Origin: Sipunculus nudus
Taxonomy: Eukaryota; Annelida; Sipuncula; Golfingiida; Sipunculidae
NCBI GenBank assembly: GCA_026874595.1
Contig: CM049316.1
Location: 28,813,339-28,877,338, forward strand
DNA length: 64,000 nucleotides
Direction of reading: 5' to 3'
Of the stretch, positions 27,801 through 40,637 are shown in pieces. The stretch's first letter is position 1, and each line of letters opens with the position of its first letter. Position numbers and translations under genes: made by a program. The notes under the pieces are model-generated. The model did no database searches, was not told the DNA's origin, and was given only the letters and a program-made list of their open reading frames with translations.

Positions 27801-30199
27801 AGGACAACCCGGGAATGGGCCAATGAAGAATCGAATAGATTTCGGTGTGGGTCCGGCTCATGATCCAGACCCGGGAAAGACATCATAGAATATTCACAAA
27901 TTATGAAATGTGCAGCCACCGATGCCAGATTAAACCAGGGAATATGGGCCGAATAACTGAATGAAAAGACGGGTTACGAAATACCCCACATTCAGGACCC
28001 CCTCGCATGGCGGAGGCCTGTATTCGTGAGAATGCAAATCTCTACTTTTCAACCGCGTTTACCTGGGGCGGTAGGTGGTATGCTGAATTTTTTATTTTAT
28101 TTTCGGTCTAGTTATTTTATCATAAAAAATAATTAGCGCAGCAGAATGAGACATGCGGATAAATGGTATTTTAGGTGGAGAATTCTATTCGTATATCGCG
28201 CATTATAGCGACCGCGGGATCTAGTTACCGAAAGAACTAGTAATACAGCAGGATCTAGCAGGTTTTGTTGTTACAAGTTCCATACTGCAGTATTCTTCCG
28301 ACCTTCTATTAAATAGTCCGCGCAAATATACCGCACTCCGTATACTGCTGCCGCAATCCGCGTACCGCATACTCGCTATCAGCTAAACGTAGCTTTAAAA
28401 TTGGAAATCAAACTGAAAGTCCTGAATATTCATAAAATGTTGTGACCTCGCGCGGGCGAATATCGGATCAATAGCTAATGGAGCTTTGTTCACTCAATGT
28501 GAGAACAGCCAAGAGCAATACACAACGTACTTTTATACAGCCGGGCAGGTTTTTTTTTTCAAAATAGGCATCCTGAATTAGCCCCTCCCATAGGCTCACA
28601 TGGGGGTTGCGGAGCGCCACCTTGTGTTTGTGTAAGCTACACCTTCAATATGCTTAAGCATATGGGCCGATTTCATTTTAAGCTGAGCAAGGGCCCCGCT
28701 GTAAGCCACTGTCATCGTTATTGTTCTTTACAAATTTCCAGTTGGGTGACATATTCGTATTTTACCATCGCAAAAAGAAATAGTGCTTATAAAATAGTCG
28801 ATTTTGTAATACAATCCGAGATAATCATTAAATACTGGAAGTAATCTGCATTACCATAGTTTTTGAAAGAATTCTGTGAGAAAGGGGATTATAAAATTGG
28901 TTTATCACGACCATTCACTGAAAATTCTTGGTTTGGTGAAGTCGGGCGTTATAATCACCAGGTTTTGTATATATTCTGTCACACTGGTAGCGCCCGGTGT
29001 TAGCTTCTTTTCATTTGTGTACAGGAGTGCTTTTAACAAAATGATGGCATATTTAGTATCTTCTAAAGGAAAAGTCGCATATGTTTTATTTTTTTTTTCA
29101 AATTTAATTTTCCTGGTATTATAAATAGTTGATTGTAATATTTTACCATATAAAATACCTGTACCAACAGTGTGACCTGTAGAAGAGTTACTGAGGTGAG
29201 CTGGTATCCTACAATTATCACTCTTGCAGAATAAATCCGTCCTTAACTAAGTTGAGAGTGAATGAACTTTAATGTCTTAAAATAGGACCGCCCCATCTGC
29301 TCTGTCGATGCTCTCTGAGTGGACTGCAGCCTTAAAATTGCTGAACCAGCTGCTGGCAGAAAATCTAGCTTGATTTAAAAACTTACCTCCGCGGAAAAAC
29401 GTCTGTCTGACCAGATAAAGTCGCACGCCAGGTAATACAGCTGGAACAGAACTTAGCAAAAGTTAGAGTTTTCACCGTAAGAATAACCCGAAACAATATA
29501 GACTTTCAGGACGACAGGGCGAATATTACGTTACAGAAATGCACAACAAGAATCATTCTGTTAGTTAGGATAGATGTATATCTCTACTTCACATCTAATT
29601 TTCAAAATGGTAAGAATTTGCCTCAAGTCCGTATTCATTACATAACTAGTTGCTCCAGTGGAAAATCCACGGCTCTTTCTGATGCATATTTTTGTAATGA
29701 GCTGATAGGAACTAAATGATGCATATTTTCAATGCTAAGGTTTTTGCAGGAACTTTTGTCATGTGTTTCACTTATATGCTATAACGATTACTTTTGCTAG
29801 AATTCTCCAGGGAAAATGTCTCATATCTCAGGAATGGTTCAAGATATTGGTCTGAAATTTGGCATGTCAATCCGTCTTGGAGAGTTTTCTCCTAAACCAG
29901 ACTCATATGTACTCATACAAAAATCATGATTTTTTGGCACTCTGGTAGTCATCTTTCTTATTGTTCAAGATTCCTTGAATTCAGCTGAGCATCATGGCCC
30001 ATGGGCCACTAGTTTGGTTTTAGCTGTAAATTGTCAGAGAATAAGCAGTCCTGATGCAAAATTGACAACTCTCCCGGTTAAAGAAAAAGCAGTATGATAT
30101 ATTTCAATGAAAGCATTTAGCAAAGAAACCACTACAGCCTTGGTTCGTTGCATTGTCATTCAGCAAATTAACGCAAAATTTAATATTCCGATTTGGTTG
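24869..30199. other. Anonymous AT-rich region
   Basis: No gene recognised. Short frames at 25430, 26193, 27464, 28650, 28876 and 29277 lack motifs and splice support. GTCTGTCTGTCT slippage lies at 26344. CpG-rich sequence occurs near 28190..28380 with repeated CCGC/CCGTATAC steps. A perfect 14-bp palindrome TGGCCCATGGGCCA lies at 29995..30008, at the end of a stretch that reads like a dispersed repeat. Confidence 0.5.
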
Positions 30200-31690
30200 A
30201 AAATATGCAGAGGGGTAGAGTAAAACTGCATCCGTAATCCATTACATTTTTGGAGGAATCAACAAGTATATTTTTCCTTAGTGCCATAATCACAATTCCA
30301 CAAAGGAATAATTATAAGGGGGTATTCCTTTGTCCACGAGTAGAAGCCGCCCATTCGTATGCAATTGTTCTGCCACTCGCCTGGTGAACCCTTCTTTCTG
30401 AACCATGACAATGTTTTACACTGAACGTGCACGTATGAACAAAAGACTGATTGAGGACCCTTAAAAGTGTATGCTATCCCCCCCCCCCCCCAAGGGCTTC
30501 GTTTTGAAAAAAAAAACTTGCATGAACTTATATACATATATATTACAACCAATAAATCGGCCAAACTATTAAAACTATGTTTATCATGGAAAGATACTTC
30601 TGAATGTATAAAATTCAACATACCTGTAAACCTATAAAACGGTGACCGTGTAAAGGGTCTCAGCTATTTGTGTCCACTCAACGGAAAAACGCTCCCTATT
30701 AAAAGATTCATGTGGACATGTGTTCCGCGCTTGAATTTCTTTACTTCCTTTTGACAGAGTAAATTTCTTAACGGTCAATATAATGGAAATAGGGTTCAGT
30801 GGGGATTACAGGTCGCCTCCTGAGAAAGCGTGACAGGCGAAAATATTTTACTGAACATTTTTAGGGGGTTAGGGTAAAGACATATCAATAGTCCATTTCA
30901 TTTTCTGGGGTGATAAGAATATCCACAATATATATTTTCTTATAAACCATTATAACAAAAGACCATTCCTTTGTCCCCGTGTGGAAGCCACCCATTTGTA
31001 TTTATTTATTCTGCCACTCGCAAGGTGATCTCGTGTTACTGAAGCATCACAGTGTTCACACATAAATCGCATACACGTGAACACTTGACTAATATTAAAG
31101 GAGATTCCGATGGAGGTCTGTACGCCCTGACTACAGATTCTAGTTTGTTATCAATTTAAAGATGTACTTGTGATTTTTTTTATTTTTCACCGTCCCTACA
31201 GACAACGGATCTTAACAAATATATGTGACCCCCCCCCCCCCACCTCAATCCGAATGATAATTAAGTTGTGGGGCTTCTTTTTGAAAAAAAAAATTGTTAT
31301 CATGGAGTAATATTTTTGAATGTATAAAAATCCTCATACCTGTAACCCATAAAAAAATTATCAAACGGTAGTCACATCACTTGACTCAGTGCCCAGTGTT
31401 GACCAAACTGAAAAGCCCTCGCATTGAAAGCGGAGTCATGTGGTCTTTGGATTGAAAACATTTACTTCCTTTTGAGAGAGAACATTACTTTAGAGGGGTT
31501 ACAATGGATATAGGGAATCAATGGGGATTATAGTGGACCCGCGTGACCGCGTATTGCATGGATATGCCTTTTAGGCAGGACATGCGCTCTGGCCACGGTC
31601 TTAGCAGGCCAGTGAAAATCCCCGAGGCGCCTCCTGAAGAAGCGTCACAGGCGTGTAGGACCTTGCAGCACAAAAGATATAGGGGCACTT
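30200..31690 (+). repeat. Two-copy tandem duplication with poly-C tracts
   Basis: Copy 1 (about 30205..30865) and copy 2 (about 30866..31690) share ATTCCTTTGTCC, TTCTGCCACTCGC, a C run (14 Cs at 30478, 13 Cs at 31229), TTCTTTTTGAAAAAAAAA-type sequence, TTTACTTCCTTTTGA and GATT(A)CAG/TAGTGG near the end. The 120-codon minus frame at 30259 and the 64-codon plus frame at 31543 are not conserved between the copies. Confidence 0.75.
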
Positions 31691-32366
31691 ATGGGGAAAT
31701 ATTAAAATTATTAATCATTCAGCTTAATAGGGCATAATCCCGCAAAATAAAACAAACTTGTCCTAGAAGAGCACACCACAGATTAATCTGCCGAATTTGG
31801 AGAGTCAAATTAGAACGGAAGCAGGTTAAACGTGGTCTAGAAAAAACCCAACTCCGTATTAATTATATAGATAATGTCAGCATTTCAGTCTGAGATGGCT
31901 AGATTTAAAATCAGTCAAACCATTGTTTATATATTATTTTTATAGTAATATAACGTTATCGTATTAAGTATTAATAGAAATATTCATTTCTTAAGTTATC
32001 ATCTTGAGAGCAAGCGACTTTTCAGTGTGTTCATGAAAAACTAAATGGCCATTAAATAATTCTTATCCATCATATTTCTTTTAGTTTAAAATGAAAGGTT
32101 AATGTAGCTCCTATTTAAGCAAGAACTTTATATTTTTATGGTAAAAATGAATCTTAATTAAATAATCTTCACTCCCCGTGCGATCACATGGGGAGCGCCT
32201 ACTGCCCCCATGGTCCTGAACAACCCCAACTCTGTCCGTCCCCCCCCCGGATACAAGCATATGAGAAATAACCGGGACAGCTTAGTTAAGCTATGAAGCT
32301 TGAAAATTTGGTTAAGGTCGCAAATCTATTGCCTTTGATTACTTTGGTAAAATCAGTCACATTGAA

Positions 32367-32762
32367 GTGCTAGCTAAGAAGTGGGCAATAATGGAGACTC
32401 GGCAAAGGAGTTTACGACCATGCAAATTAAAACGCGCAAACATGACCAGAAGAAAGAAGAACAAGTTTTATCCATGGTTTAGACCTCGGGCGGAGGGGGG
32501 GGGGGCTTGCAAACCCGACCCACAAATCGTATCAACCCCTATAGCTCCCCTCCCTATGGTACCAGGGCTCAGTATAAAAGACAGGCTCGCCATAATGTCC
32601 AGGGCTGTTGTTCAAAGTCCTATAAATAGAAATAGCGCAGAGGCTTTAGTCGATATAAATTTAAAAGTGTCACAGTTTTACCGTAGTTTGATCTTTACGT
32701 TTGCAAAAGCAAATAGATCTTTTTCTGTTAAGGATAGCGCTGACAATAAATTGACGATATAG
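32367..32762 (+). other. Unrecognised 131-codon ORF
   Basis: The frame opens MLAKKWAIMETRQRSLRPCK, basic at the start (KRANMTRRKKNK), without signal peptide or membrane segment and with no domain I know. A G-run inside it encodes GGG. It is one of the longest non-repetitive frames in the window, but nothing else supports it as a gene. Confidence 0.15.
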
Positions 32763-33067
32763 ATTTTGTAGAATGATGTTTACAAAACTGTTTTAACGAT
32801 GGTATTAAAAAGAGCTGGGCTTGATTGAATTTAATTTTGCTGCAAAACCTCGGTCAAATGATTTTTGTGTTGACGCTAATGGACAGGGAGGGTCACGTAA
32901 TTGGTTCTGATAAAACAATCCTTGTACTTTATTTCTATCCCACTTCAACTTGATCCTGCTGATTATCGTTGGGAATGATTCATGTGGCGGAGAAAAAGAG
33001 CGAACTCAAGTAAAATAGTACCCTAAGGATAAAATACCAAGACTTATTTGGTCGTACTTATTTATCA

Positions 33068-33463
33068 TTGATGAATGCCGTTTCTACTAGCTTTTTCCCA
33101 GGCTTCAGAGGAGAAAGCGTCGTCTGCATCTCTCGAGCCAAAGAAACGGCTATTCGAAACATTATAAATACAACAGACACAGACATTGATGATCGGCGAG
33201 GAATCCCTTCACTCCACGTCCCTTGCAACCTTCCTCCAACCCCCAGTTTCGCGGTCTCCTATCCCCAACTCCCAGATTACCTGCAAGTGACTAATAATAG
33301 GAATAGCCCGAATAAGCTATGTAGATTGAAAATCAGGAAAGGGTCGACTATAAACATCAGTAGCAATTCTATAACTTCTGACTATGACTCTGACCAAGGG
33401 TCAGTTTCGGGACACAGGTCACATGGTAGAGCGATGCTCCAAACAGGGATAACCCACCGATAA
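33068..33463 (+). other. Unrecognised 131-codon ORF, serine/asparagine-rich end
   Basis: The frame starts near 33068 and contains DDRRGIPSLHVPCNLPPTPS and a polar tail (STINISSNSITSDYDSDQGS). It could be a disordered exon segment, or chance in a locally less AT-rich stretch. It is in a different frame from the ORF at 32367 and shares no motif with it. Confidence 0.2.
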
Positions 33464-33835
33464 CTGGGGATCGACCTTGGAGATAGATTTTCGGAGTACA
33501 ATTTTGGGAATAAGGTAAAGGGAAAAATTAATATCAGGGACCAAATATGTAACCTATGACTTTAATTGTTACCAAAGGTTGGTTTTTGATAATAAGTGAA
33601 AACTGTGACAGAAGAATGAAAAAAAAAGGTAAATAGGGTGGAATAATGTAATCTGTGGTTTTGGACGTAAGAGAGACACCAACCAAAAAACTTGACCATA
33701 ATATTTATATAAAATCATCCAATGAACCAGTTGAGATTCATAATAAGTTAGTATAATTTTCACCCGTTTGATTCCGTCAAGACAGCGCACGCAGGATGAG
33801 TGATGAGGCAACTTACTTTCTCCAAATCGTCTCAA

Positions 33836-36096
33836 GACAATCTTGGATGATGAAACGCGTCTAGATTAAATACGTCTCCAAGGCAGATCTTATTACACAA
33901 GGCTGTCTTGATATGAATACACTAAAACCTATCAAAGAGCCTAACTTTTAGCTATATACCAGAACTTCAACTTGATTTGGTAATTTTGATTTAATTAAGC
34001 CTCTCCCCACAGGAAGAGGGGCGAATGACGGTTGATGCTAATACAGTAAAGGTCCGGTTATCCTTAAAATGAAAGGGAATGCTAGAGATAATAAATCAAA
34101 GCTTGCCTCGGTCAAATAAAAAAATCAAGGACTTGAGAGAGCGAAATAGAGAATGATGAATTTAAAATACCTTTATCCGCTTTTCGAACGTAAAAGATTA
34201 AAAAAAATTAACAGACCAGCGAAAATATACATATTTATATTTTTTTAAATTTTAAGATGATATAAATGTTATCAATAAAAGATATAATGCAGTCATAAAA
34301 ATGATGCAGGTTTTCCAATATCTATCAAATAGGATCATTTTTACTTTAACTTTCACTTTTACTTTATTTCTTATGAGAAAAAAAAACTGTCACATGATTT
34401 TCTCTCGTCCTCAGCAGCAGTTACCTGGTACAGACAGAAACCCATAAAAATGTATGACACGTATACAGCAACAAGTTTCCGATCCGGTCAAACCCGGATA
34501 TAAAGCCACTATTCCCAACCTGGTGACTTTGTTACGAGAGTCAGATGATAAAGAGTGTTCCTCTCGACCCGTAAAGGACTTCTTCTACTGAATTAGTGAA
34601 AATTAACTATGACTATTATTTATAAATTCTTTTTACCCTGTCTTTTAGCGATATTTTGGCCATGCCCGCAACAATTTCTATTACTTTATTCTATGGAACA
34701 GGTCGGTATACCTGTTGCAAAGAAATGCAGCACGTGACGAATGAATCCATGAGTTATGTAATTTATGTAAGGATTGGGAATGGACAGTATATAATAAAGA
34801 AAACTAATTTATTCGTGGTAGTTTTTTCATTCTTTGTTTTCTCATTCTTCTCAATTTATTATTATAATGATGGCATGTGTAAATTCATCCGCAGTTCCAT
34901 ACTTTATTATAAATACATTATATGTCCTTACATTTTGATAAATAAAACATTATACCTCCTGATAGAGGCGTAATAATACATTACCATAAGTATAAAAAAG
35001 TAGTTTTTGAATGAGCTATTACCGCCTACTTTACTTGTGTAAAATGAACAAAGGGACTGGCGATATTGACCCGAAAACTAATGGAAAATGCCAAAGTGAC
35101 GACAGAGACTTGAGCTGTATCGGCCGGAGGCTGAGACGAGGCGGCGCGGTGATTAATACTGGGAAGACGGAATATAAAGGAGACCTCGTAATTTGTTCTA
35201 CACACCCTGGCCTCATATTGAGGGCGCGTCAACCACACGGCAAACAAAGTCATCAATGCGGCCACACCTTTTATGACTAACGTATGTCAAACAGCCGCAT
35301 GACTCATGCCATTGTCTCTACTTGTTTATAACCATAGTTACGGCAACTTGAAATTAGAATTATTTGTTTTCACATCAATACAGGAACCCCGGAGAATAAT
35401 TATATTATTTTTCAGTTGCTGAAAGAAAAGACAATTTTCCACGTGTATTTTTCAAGTATGCTTATGCTAAATCCCGCCAGGACGAATGTGCACATATCGC
35501 CAGAGCAATAATAAATACAAACCTGGGCAATTTTGGCCAAGATTAAAGCAGGTTGTTCGGGTGTTAAACGTCTGTTTGATTACGCGCTGTCTAGCCCTGT
35601 GAACAAATAACACGGTCCTGGTGAACGTAAGTTGTAGACACCAGGGAGACGGTAACCAAGGCTTCTCTGTTTCCTTAACTAGTATTTCCACACTTGATCT
35701 GACATGCTTCCAGACTCCAGACAGTTTTGACATAAATCGGTCACTATGTCCTCGGTTGTTTGACTTTTATAATCAGTTTTCACACGTCAAAGCTCGAGAG
35801 TCTTCATATAAATCACAAATATCGCAAACATCTTAGTTATGCTTGTATGAAGACAGGTGTATTATTCTCGATGTAAGGCTTTTCTTCCTAGTTCTAAGGG
35901 CTCTAGCGTTCTTTCATCTTGATACCTTACACACAATCTCTTTAGTATTATGCATTTTCTAGTATTCCCTCCATCTTTCATCTTTATGTTTTAGTTATAT
36001 CTTCGTTGGGTACAAGTGTACCAAATGACTGGCCTATCAAGCTCTCCTTGAGAATTAGCCTCCTTGATCAGCATTCCGATTGTTTCCTTTCGTAAC
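33836..36096. other. Anonymous region
   Basis: No gene recognised. Frames at 34656 (hydrophobic FVVVFSFFVFSFFSIYYY), 35011 and 35621 are short and unsupported. The overlapping antisense frames at 35026..35280 come from one CpG-containing stretch. Confidence 0.45.
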
Positions 36097-36107
36097 TATA
36101 TATATAT

Positions 36108-36175
<68 letters not shown>

Positions 36176-36184
36176 ATATATATA
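36097..36184. repeat. (TA)n microsatellite, left of small tRNA-like repeat
   Basis: About 44 TA units with two TG interruptions and one TT. It is bounded by CGTAACTATA on the left and TATAGTTACG on the right, so the whole array can fold as one hairpin. A shorter (TA)n follows at 36340..36370 and another at 36391..36427. Confidence 0.95.
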
Positions 36185-36335
36185 GTTACGAAGACAAAGT
36201 AATCAGGGGAAAACATTGGGCCGATCCGGGATTCGAACCAATATCGGGGGCGCACATGTCCGGCGTTCCAACCGCTTCGCTAAAAAATCTCGCTTCACTA
36301 GCGAGACAGTTCGGTCCGCTTTTATGTCACTCTGT

Positions 36336-36339
<4 letters not shown>
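36185..36339 (-). mobile_element. Small tRNA-like repeat, copy 1
   Basis: 155 bp from GTTACGAAGACAAAG to CTCTGTAACA. On the minus strand it carries an A-box-like TAGCGAAGCGG and a perfect B box GGTTCGAATCC about 45 bp apart, the spacing of a tRNA. It sits between (TA)n arrays. A short inverted piece of its outer end (TTTCGTAACTATA) occurs on the far side of the left array, so the array is bounded by inverted repeats. It could be a tRNA-derived SINE or an internally deleted relative of the 41472 element. Confidence 0.65.
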
Positions 36340-36373
<34 letters not shown>

Positions 36374-36567
36374 TCCTCGAGCGTATATCTATATATATAT
36401 ATATATATTATATTATATTATATTATATAGGCGATCGGCTATGGAGTGTATGGCATTGGTAATAAGTCAAGGTCAACATTAAATTTCATCTACAATTCTG
36501 CGACCTAGGACTAATATTTTGCCCAAAATCCACCTTGGGGGGGATCAGCATATTAACGTTGGGGAAG

Positions 36568-37345
36568 GTTACATATCAGCGCCGAGGAAGCTTACATATC
36601 ATGGCCAGGAAAGGTTACATATCACATATCATGGTCTGGAAAGCTAACATATCAGCGTTGTTGTGGCTTACATATCAGCGCCTTCGAGGCTTACATATCA
36701 GCGTAGGGGAAGCTTACATATCAAGGCCGGGAAAGGTTACATATCAGCGCCTGAGAATCTTACATATCAGCCAGGTCGTGGCTTACATATCAGCTTCTTC
36801 GAGGCTTACTTATCAGTGCCGGAGTACCTTACGTATCAGCACCCTCGAGGCTGACATACTAGCGCCGGGGAATCTTAAATATCAGCGTCGTCAAGCCTTA
36901 CATATTAGCGCCTTGGAAGCTTACTTATCAGCGCCGTCCAGGCTTAATTACAAGCGCCGGGGAAGCTTACATATCAGCGCTGTCGTTGCTTCTATATCAG
37001 CGCCGTGGTGGCTAACATATCACACCGTTCAGGTTTACATATCAGCGCCGTCCAGGCTTACATATCAGCACCGTCCAGGCTTACATATCAGCACCGTCAA
37101 GGCTTGCATATCAGCGCCGTTGTGTTTTACATATCAGCGCCGGGGATGCTTACATATTAGCGCTGTCGTGGCTAACATATCAGCGCGGTCAAGTCTTACA
37201 TATCAGCACCGTCCAGCTTACATATCACCGCCGTCCAGGCTTACATATTAGCGTCGTTGAGTTTTACATATCAGCGCCGGGGATGCTTACATATCAGCGC
37301 CTGGGAAGCTAGCAAAGCAGCGCCGTCCAGGCTTATATAACAGCG
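36568..37345 (+). repeat. 23-bp minisatellite, about 34 units
   Basis: Unit close to TTACATATCAGCGCCGTCGA plus GGC, period 23 bp, with substitutions and a few indels. Because 23 is not a multiple of three, a frame rotates through all three registers of the unit. None of the three contains a stop on the plus strand, so a 238-codon frame (36535..37251) stays open with a 23-residue period. It ends where one unit has lost a base (near 37217). No flanking exon or gene supports translation. Confidence 0.93.
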
Positions 37346-37454
37346 CAAGGTTGTTGATAGAAACTCTCAATGACTGTTTTAATCACGATATAAACTGAAC
37401 TCAAATCTGCAACGTACACGCTAACATTTTCAAGCAATAACGAGAGCGTCAGGT

Positions 37455-39650
37455 ATGAAATAAACACTTGCTTTAGCAGTATTGAATCACACAATGAAGA
37501 ACCTCAATCTACAGCATACGCTCTATAGCACCATAGAATATGTAGCATAAGATTATATATAAATAAACACTGGGTTCAGCAGCTGCAGTCGTTGTTCTTT
37601 ATGTGCTTTGCTTTTATTGATTTTAATCTGTATTCAGTACAAGAGTGGTGTAAACAATTTTCCGTGAAATGATATGAACATAAGTGACTAGTTTCAGGAG
37701 GACAATGACCCCGAAACTTTTGGCGTAAACAAAATCGGTCTACGTAATACCAGGGCATACTAGAATATCTGTATGTGTTCAGATGTCATACTCTGCGCTG
37801 TGAAGACAATTCATGCATATTTACTGAGACAAGCGTTTCTTTAATATTCTTTCTTGGAGATAACCGCCTCCGTCTTTTAATGCTAGCTTAATTGAGAATA
37901 AGTGCATCTGAAGAATTCCATTCCGGTTTAGGACTGCGTGACAGGGTAGTATCACATGTTTCCTCTCATTTTACATCGTGGTTTTAACCTACCTCGGTGA
38001 CTACTGCACCCGAGGGCCCTCGGTGTGTAATCGACCCAATTGCTGTGTCATTCCCCCGAGGAACCTCCGGAAGCTACACTCGTTTGTGAGTGAAACACAT
38101 CTGTTGGGCAATGCCTTCCCAATAAGCCTGCAGAGCACTCAGCCTAGACCTACCATGTAAAATCTTCAGCTGAGATTAGAACTCACGCTCTCCAGGCTTT
38201 GAGTCCCGTGTTCTATCCCTGAGCCAGAGAAGCCATTTAAAAGTCTCATTTTATTTAGTTAAGAGCTAACTACATGTATTTCTCCTAAAATAGACCAAAA
38301 CAACATGTAAAATTGTAATAACAAATGCGTCTGACTCGACCTGGCGAGACACACCCTAAAATACTTAAACTACATTTTTTTTGTTTCAAATTCTAGGAAT
38401 CCGAAAATCCGATGATTTGCGCGATCGCTTCCTTGCATGCTTAATATCGTCTGTAACTAGAAATATGCAATCCCAAGAATGCATGCCTTCGGAGAGGTTG
38501 ACCCATACGTGTTTTCTTTCACCTATTAAGCCCATATTCCTTGGTTCATTCGTACATAATATACATTAGTGAATATTCCTAGAAGTCCTCCCTGGACACG
38601 GATCATTGGGCGGATCCACACCAGAATCAAATCGATTCTTCCTTGCCTATTCCCAAAATGCCCTGAAAATGTTAAAATATTACGTTCATGACTGCGAAAT
38701 CCATACTCTGAAGAAGCAGTGATGAACGAATTACCTCCTTACGCTTCCGGAAGCAATAATTGCAACCCCGCAGTGCAGAAGGCCTGGGAGTACAACAAAT
38801 TAGAGTGATTCTGTGACCAAAATGGCAAAGTGTTAAATCTCCATATTTATTGAGCTCTCAGGACTCACTGTTACCAGTCAAGAAGAGCAAGCATGCAGAC
38901 GCTCACGTGTACACACTGCTGAGGGTTAGTGACTGAAGCACATCTGTACAGAGACTCAGAAAGGTGATATTGTGACAATATAGGCCACAGGTCAAGTAAA
39001 CGTGTTATATTATATCAGAAACATAACATTGTATCTTAGTAGCAGAAGTGTTCAGCATTTTAAATATAATATAATAAAATATAATATAATATCATATAAT
39101 GTAATACAATGTTTTTAAATATATAATCTAATACAACAGAATAATAAGATATGATATAAATGGAATACTGTAAATTGATATATTAAGTCGGTTTGTTTGC
39201 TAAAGGGGGTATGCCGACGAGAAAACTTTTACTTTTATGGCCTTGAGAATGTCTACTATCCTCACGCAGGTGGTATACACTGTAATTGTCCGAATCTCCT
39301 TATGTTTTAACCGCAGCAAAGAATTGTTATACGACCAGTGAGGGAGCGGTATCGCATTCTGCACCCAGCTCCAAATTTTAAACATGCGATACCACGCTTT
39401 CATCTTTTCATCAATTCTTTGCTCCCTGTCCACCCAGGTGGTGCATGTAGCCCAGAGAAACTTCCTATACAAAGCAGCGGTTAAAACAAAGAAGATCCGG
39501 GACGACTGTAGTGTATAAGCGCTCTGTGGGGAGCGTAGAGAAGTTTCTGCTTTGTCTTAAAACGTATGATGTAAATCAATGTTTATGCTAATATTTGAGA
39601 AGACGTGGATCCTGATAGTTAAGCCGACGTGGATGTTAATATTACAGGTT
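37455..39650. repeat. Duplication block A
   Basis: Aligns directly with 48185..50240 through shared runs such as GCAGCTGCAGTC, ACATAAGTGACT, CTTCCTTGCATGCTT and CGCAGCAAAGAATTGTTAT-like sequence at 39312. It contains one extra SINE (37862..38234). The short frames inside it (for example 39200..39472, minus) are not conserved in A', so they are not treated as genes. AT-rich slippage DNA occupies 39060..39180. Confidence 0.85.
37862..38234 (-). mobile_element. tRNA-derived SINE family A, second copy
   Basis: Same body and tRNA-like head as 14497..14861. The minus-strand head has TGGCTCAGGGATAGA (A box) and GAGTTCTAATCTC (B box). It interrupts duplication block A: the corresponding place in A' (after about 48690) lacks it, so it arrived after the duplication or was lost from A'. 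Confidence 0.75.
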
Positions 39651-40019
39651 TAAGGAAAATACAGGTTAGGTAGATCAGAAAATGAACATTATTACATTAT
39701 TTGAGTGGATAAAAGAATCTGTTTAAAACTAAATGTTGTATAATATGGAGAGGCATTAACTCTCAGACCTAGAACATGATAAGCCAGTTTGACACTCAAA
39801 CATGAACTCAAAATATAGAAACCTTATATTATTCTTTCAAATTCTCTAGTACACAACTTTCAGAAATATCCTGATTTATATACTCAAACCTGCTGAGGGT
39901 AATACCAATAGAAAAGAGTGCTGGATTCAAGATCAAAGCGAAAGGTGTAATATAAGAGTCAAACAGTAAGAGATCACAAAAGATAAAAAGATAAAAAAAT
40001 CTTCAAGAACATTAATATA

Positions 40020-40250
40020 AAATTATTGACTGGCTGTATAAATGCAAAATAGAAGAAAGTGACCAATGTTCATTTTGTAATGTGGAAAAAGGAAAATTTA
40101 AAACGTTTCTTAATCAAGTGTATTAGCAAAAAATATTGTATGAAGTTAAAACATGTGAATCATTTTTTTTTAATGAAAGACCAAGGTGGGTGGTATGTTT
40201 TAACGATGTTATATTGGAATTACAGGAGAAAAATAATTTAAAAAAAAATA
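40020..40250 (+). pseudogene. LINE ORF2 C-terminal remnant
   Basis: Plus-strand frame YKCKIEESDQCSFCNVEKG then a stop, continuing FNDVILELQEKNN. It resembles the zinc-knuckle-like 'KCKIKESDLCTFCN.E' block near the C-terminus of L1/Tx1-type ORF2 proteins. It lies in the gap between duplication blocks A and B, in the opposite orientation to the LINE at 44.6-48.2 kb, so it is probably a separate insertion. Confidence 0.6.
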
Positions 40251-40510
40251 GAAAACATTGCATTATTAATGGGGGAAATACCTGTATGATGATGATAGTC
40301 GGAGAATGATAAAAAAACTACTAAACCAGTTTCTCCGAAACTGCAAGGAGGAGGGGGATATGGCCCATTTAAGACCCCATAAAATATATGGATCCAGTGG
40401 AAATTATTTGCTTCCGTGACGGTATGCGCTCCCTCTAGTATAATATGTAAAATATGTTTTGTCTAGATCAGCTTGTTCCAAAGTTATATTTCGACTCAAA
40501 TATATATGTT

Positions 40511-40637
40511 TGGTGGAACCTGGCTGAAAGACCGCCTGTCCAATGAGACCACCTGTCTATTATAACCACTCAAAGGTGAACCGAAAACAATCGGCCTCTC
40601 CAATAAGACAGGTGGTCGTTATTCACAGGTTTCACTG
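40511..40637. mobile_element. Short pogo-like MITE in block B
   Basis: About 127 bp with inverted ends: GTGGAACCTGGCTGAAAGAC on the left; the right end reads inward CAGTGAAACCTGTGAATAAC. It is shared with B' (51604..51734), so this insertion predates the A/B duplication. Confidence 0.65.

Noticed and set aside
30259-30621. 120-codon minus frame
   Set aside because: It crosses a poly-C tract, and the tandem copy at 30.9-31.6 kb does not keep the frame.
36215-36300. Possible tRNA gene (minus strand, perfect B box)
   Set aside because: It is embedded in a repeat present at 42.2 and 59.3 kb. I could not pair an acceptor stem.
36535-37251. 238-codon ORF as a real protein gene
   Set aside because: The openness follows from the stop-free 23-bp unit. 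There is no start context, splice site or non-repeat coding flank.
36568-37345. CRISPR-like array
   Set aside because: Units are contiguous without unique spacers, in a eukaryotic sequence. It is a minisatellite.
39200-39472. 90-codon minus frame
   Set aside because: It lies in block A, and the aligned part of A' (about 49800..50070) does not keep it open.
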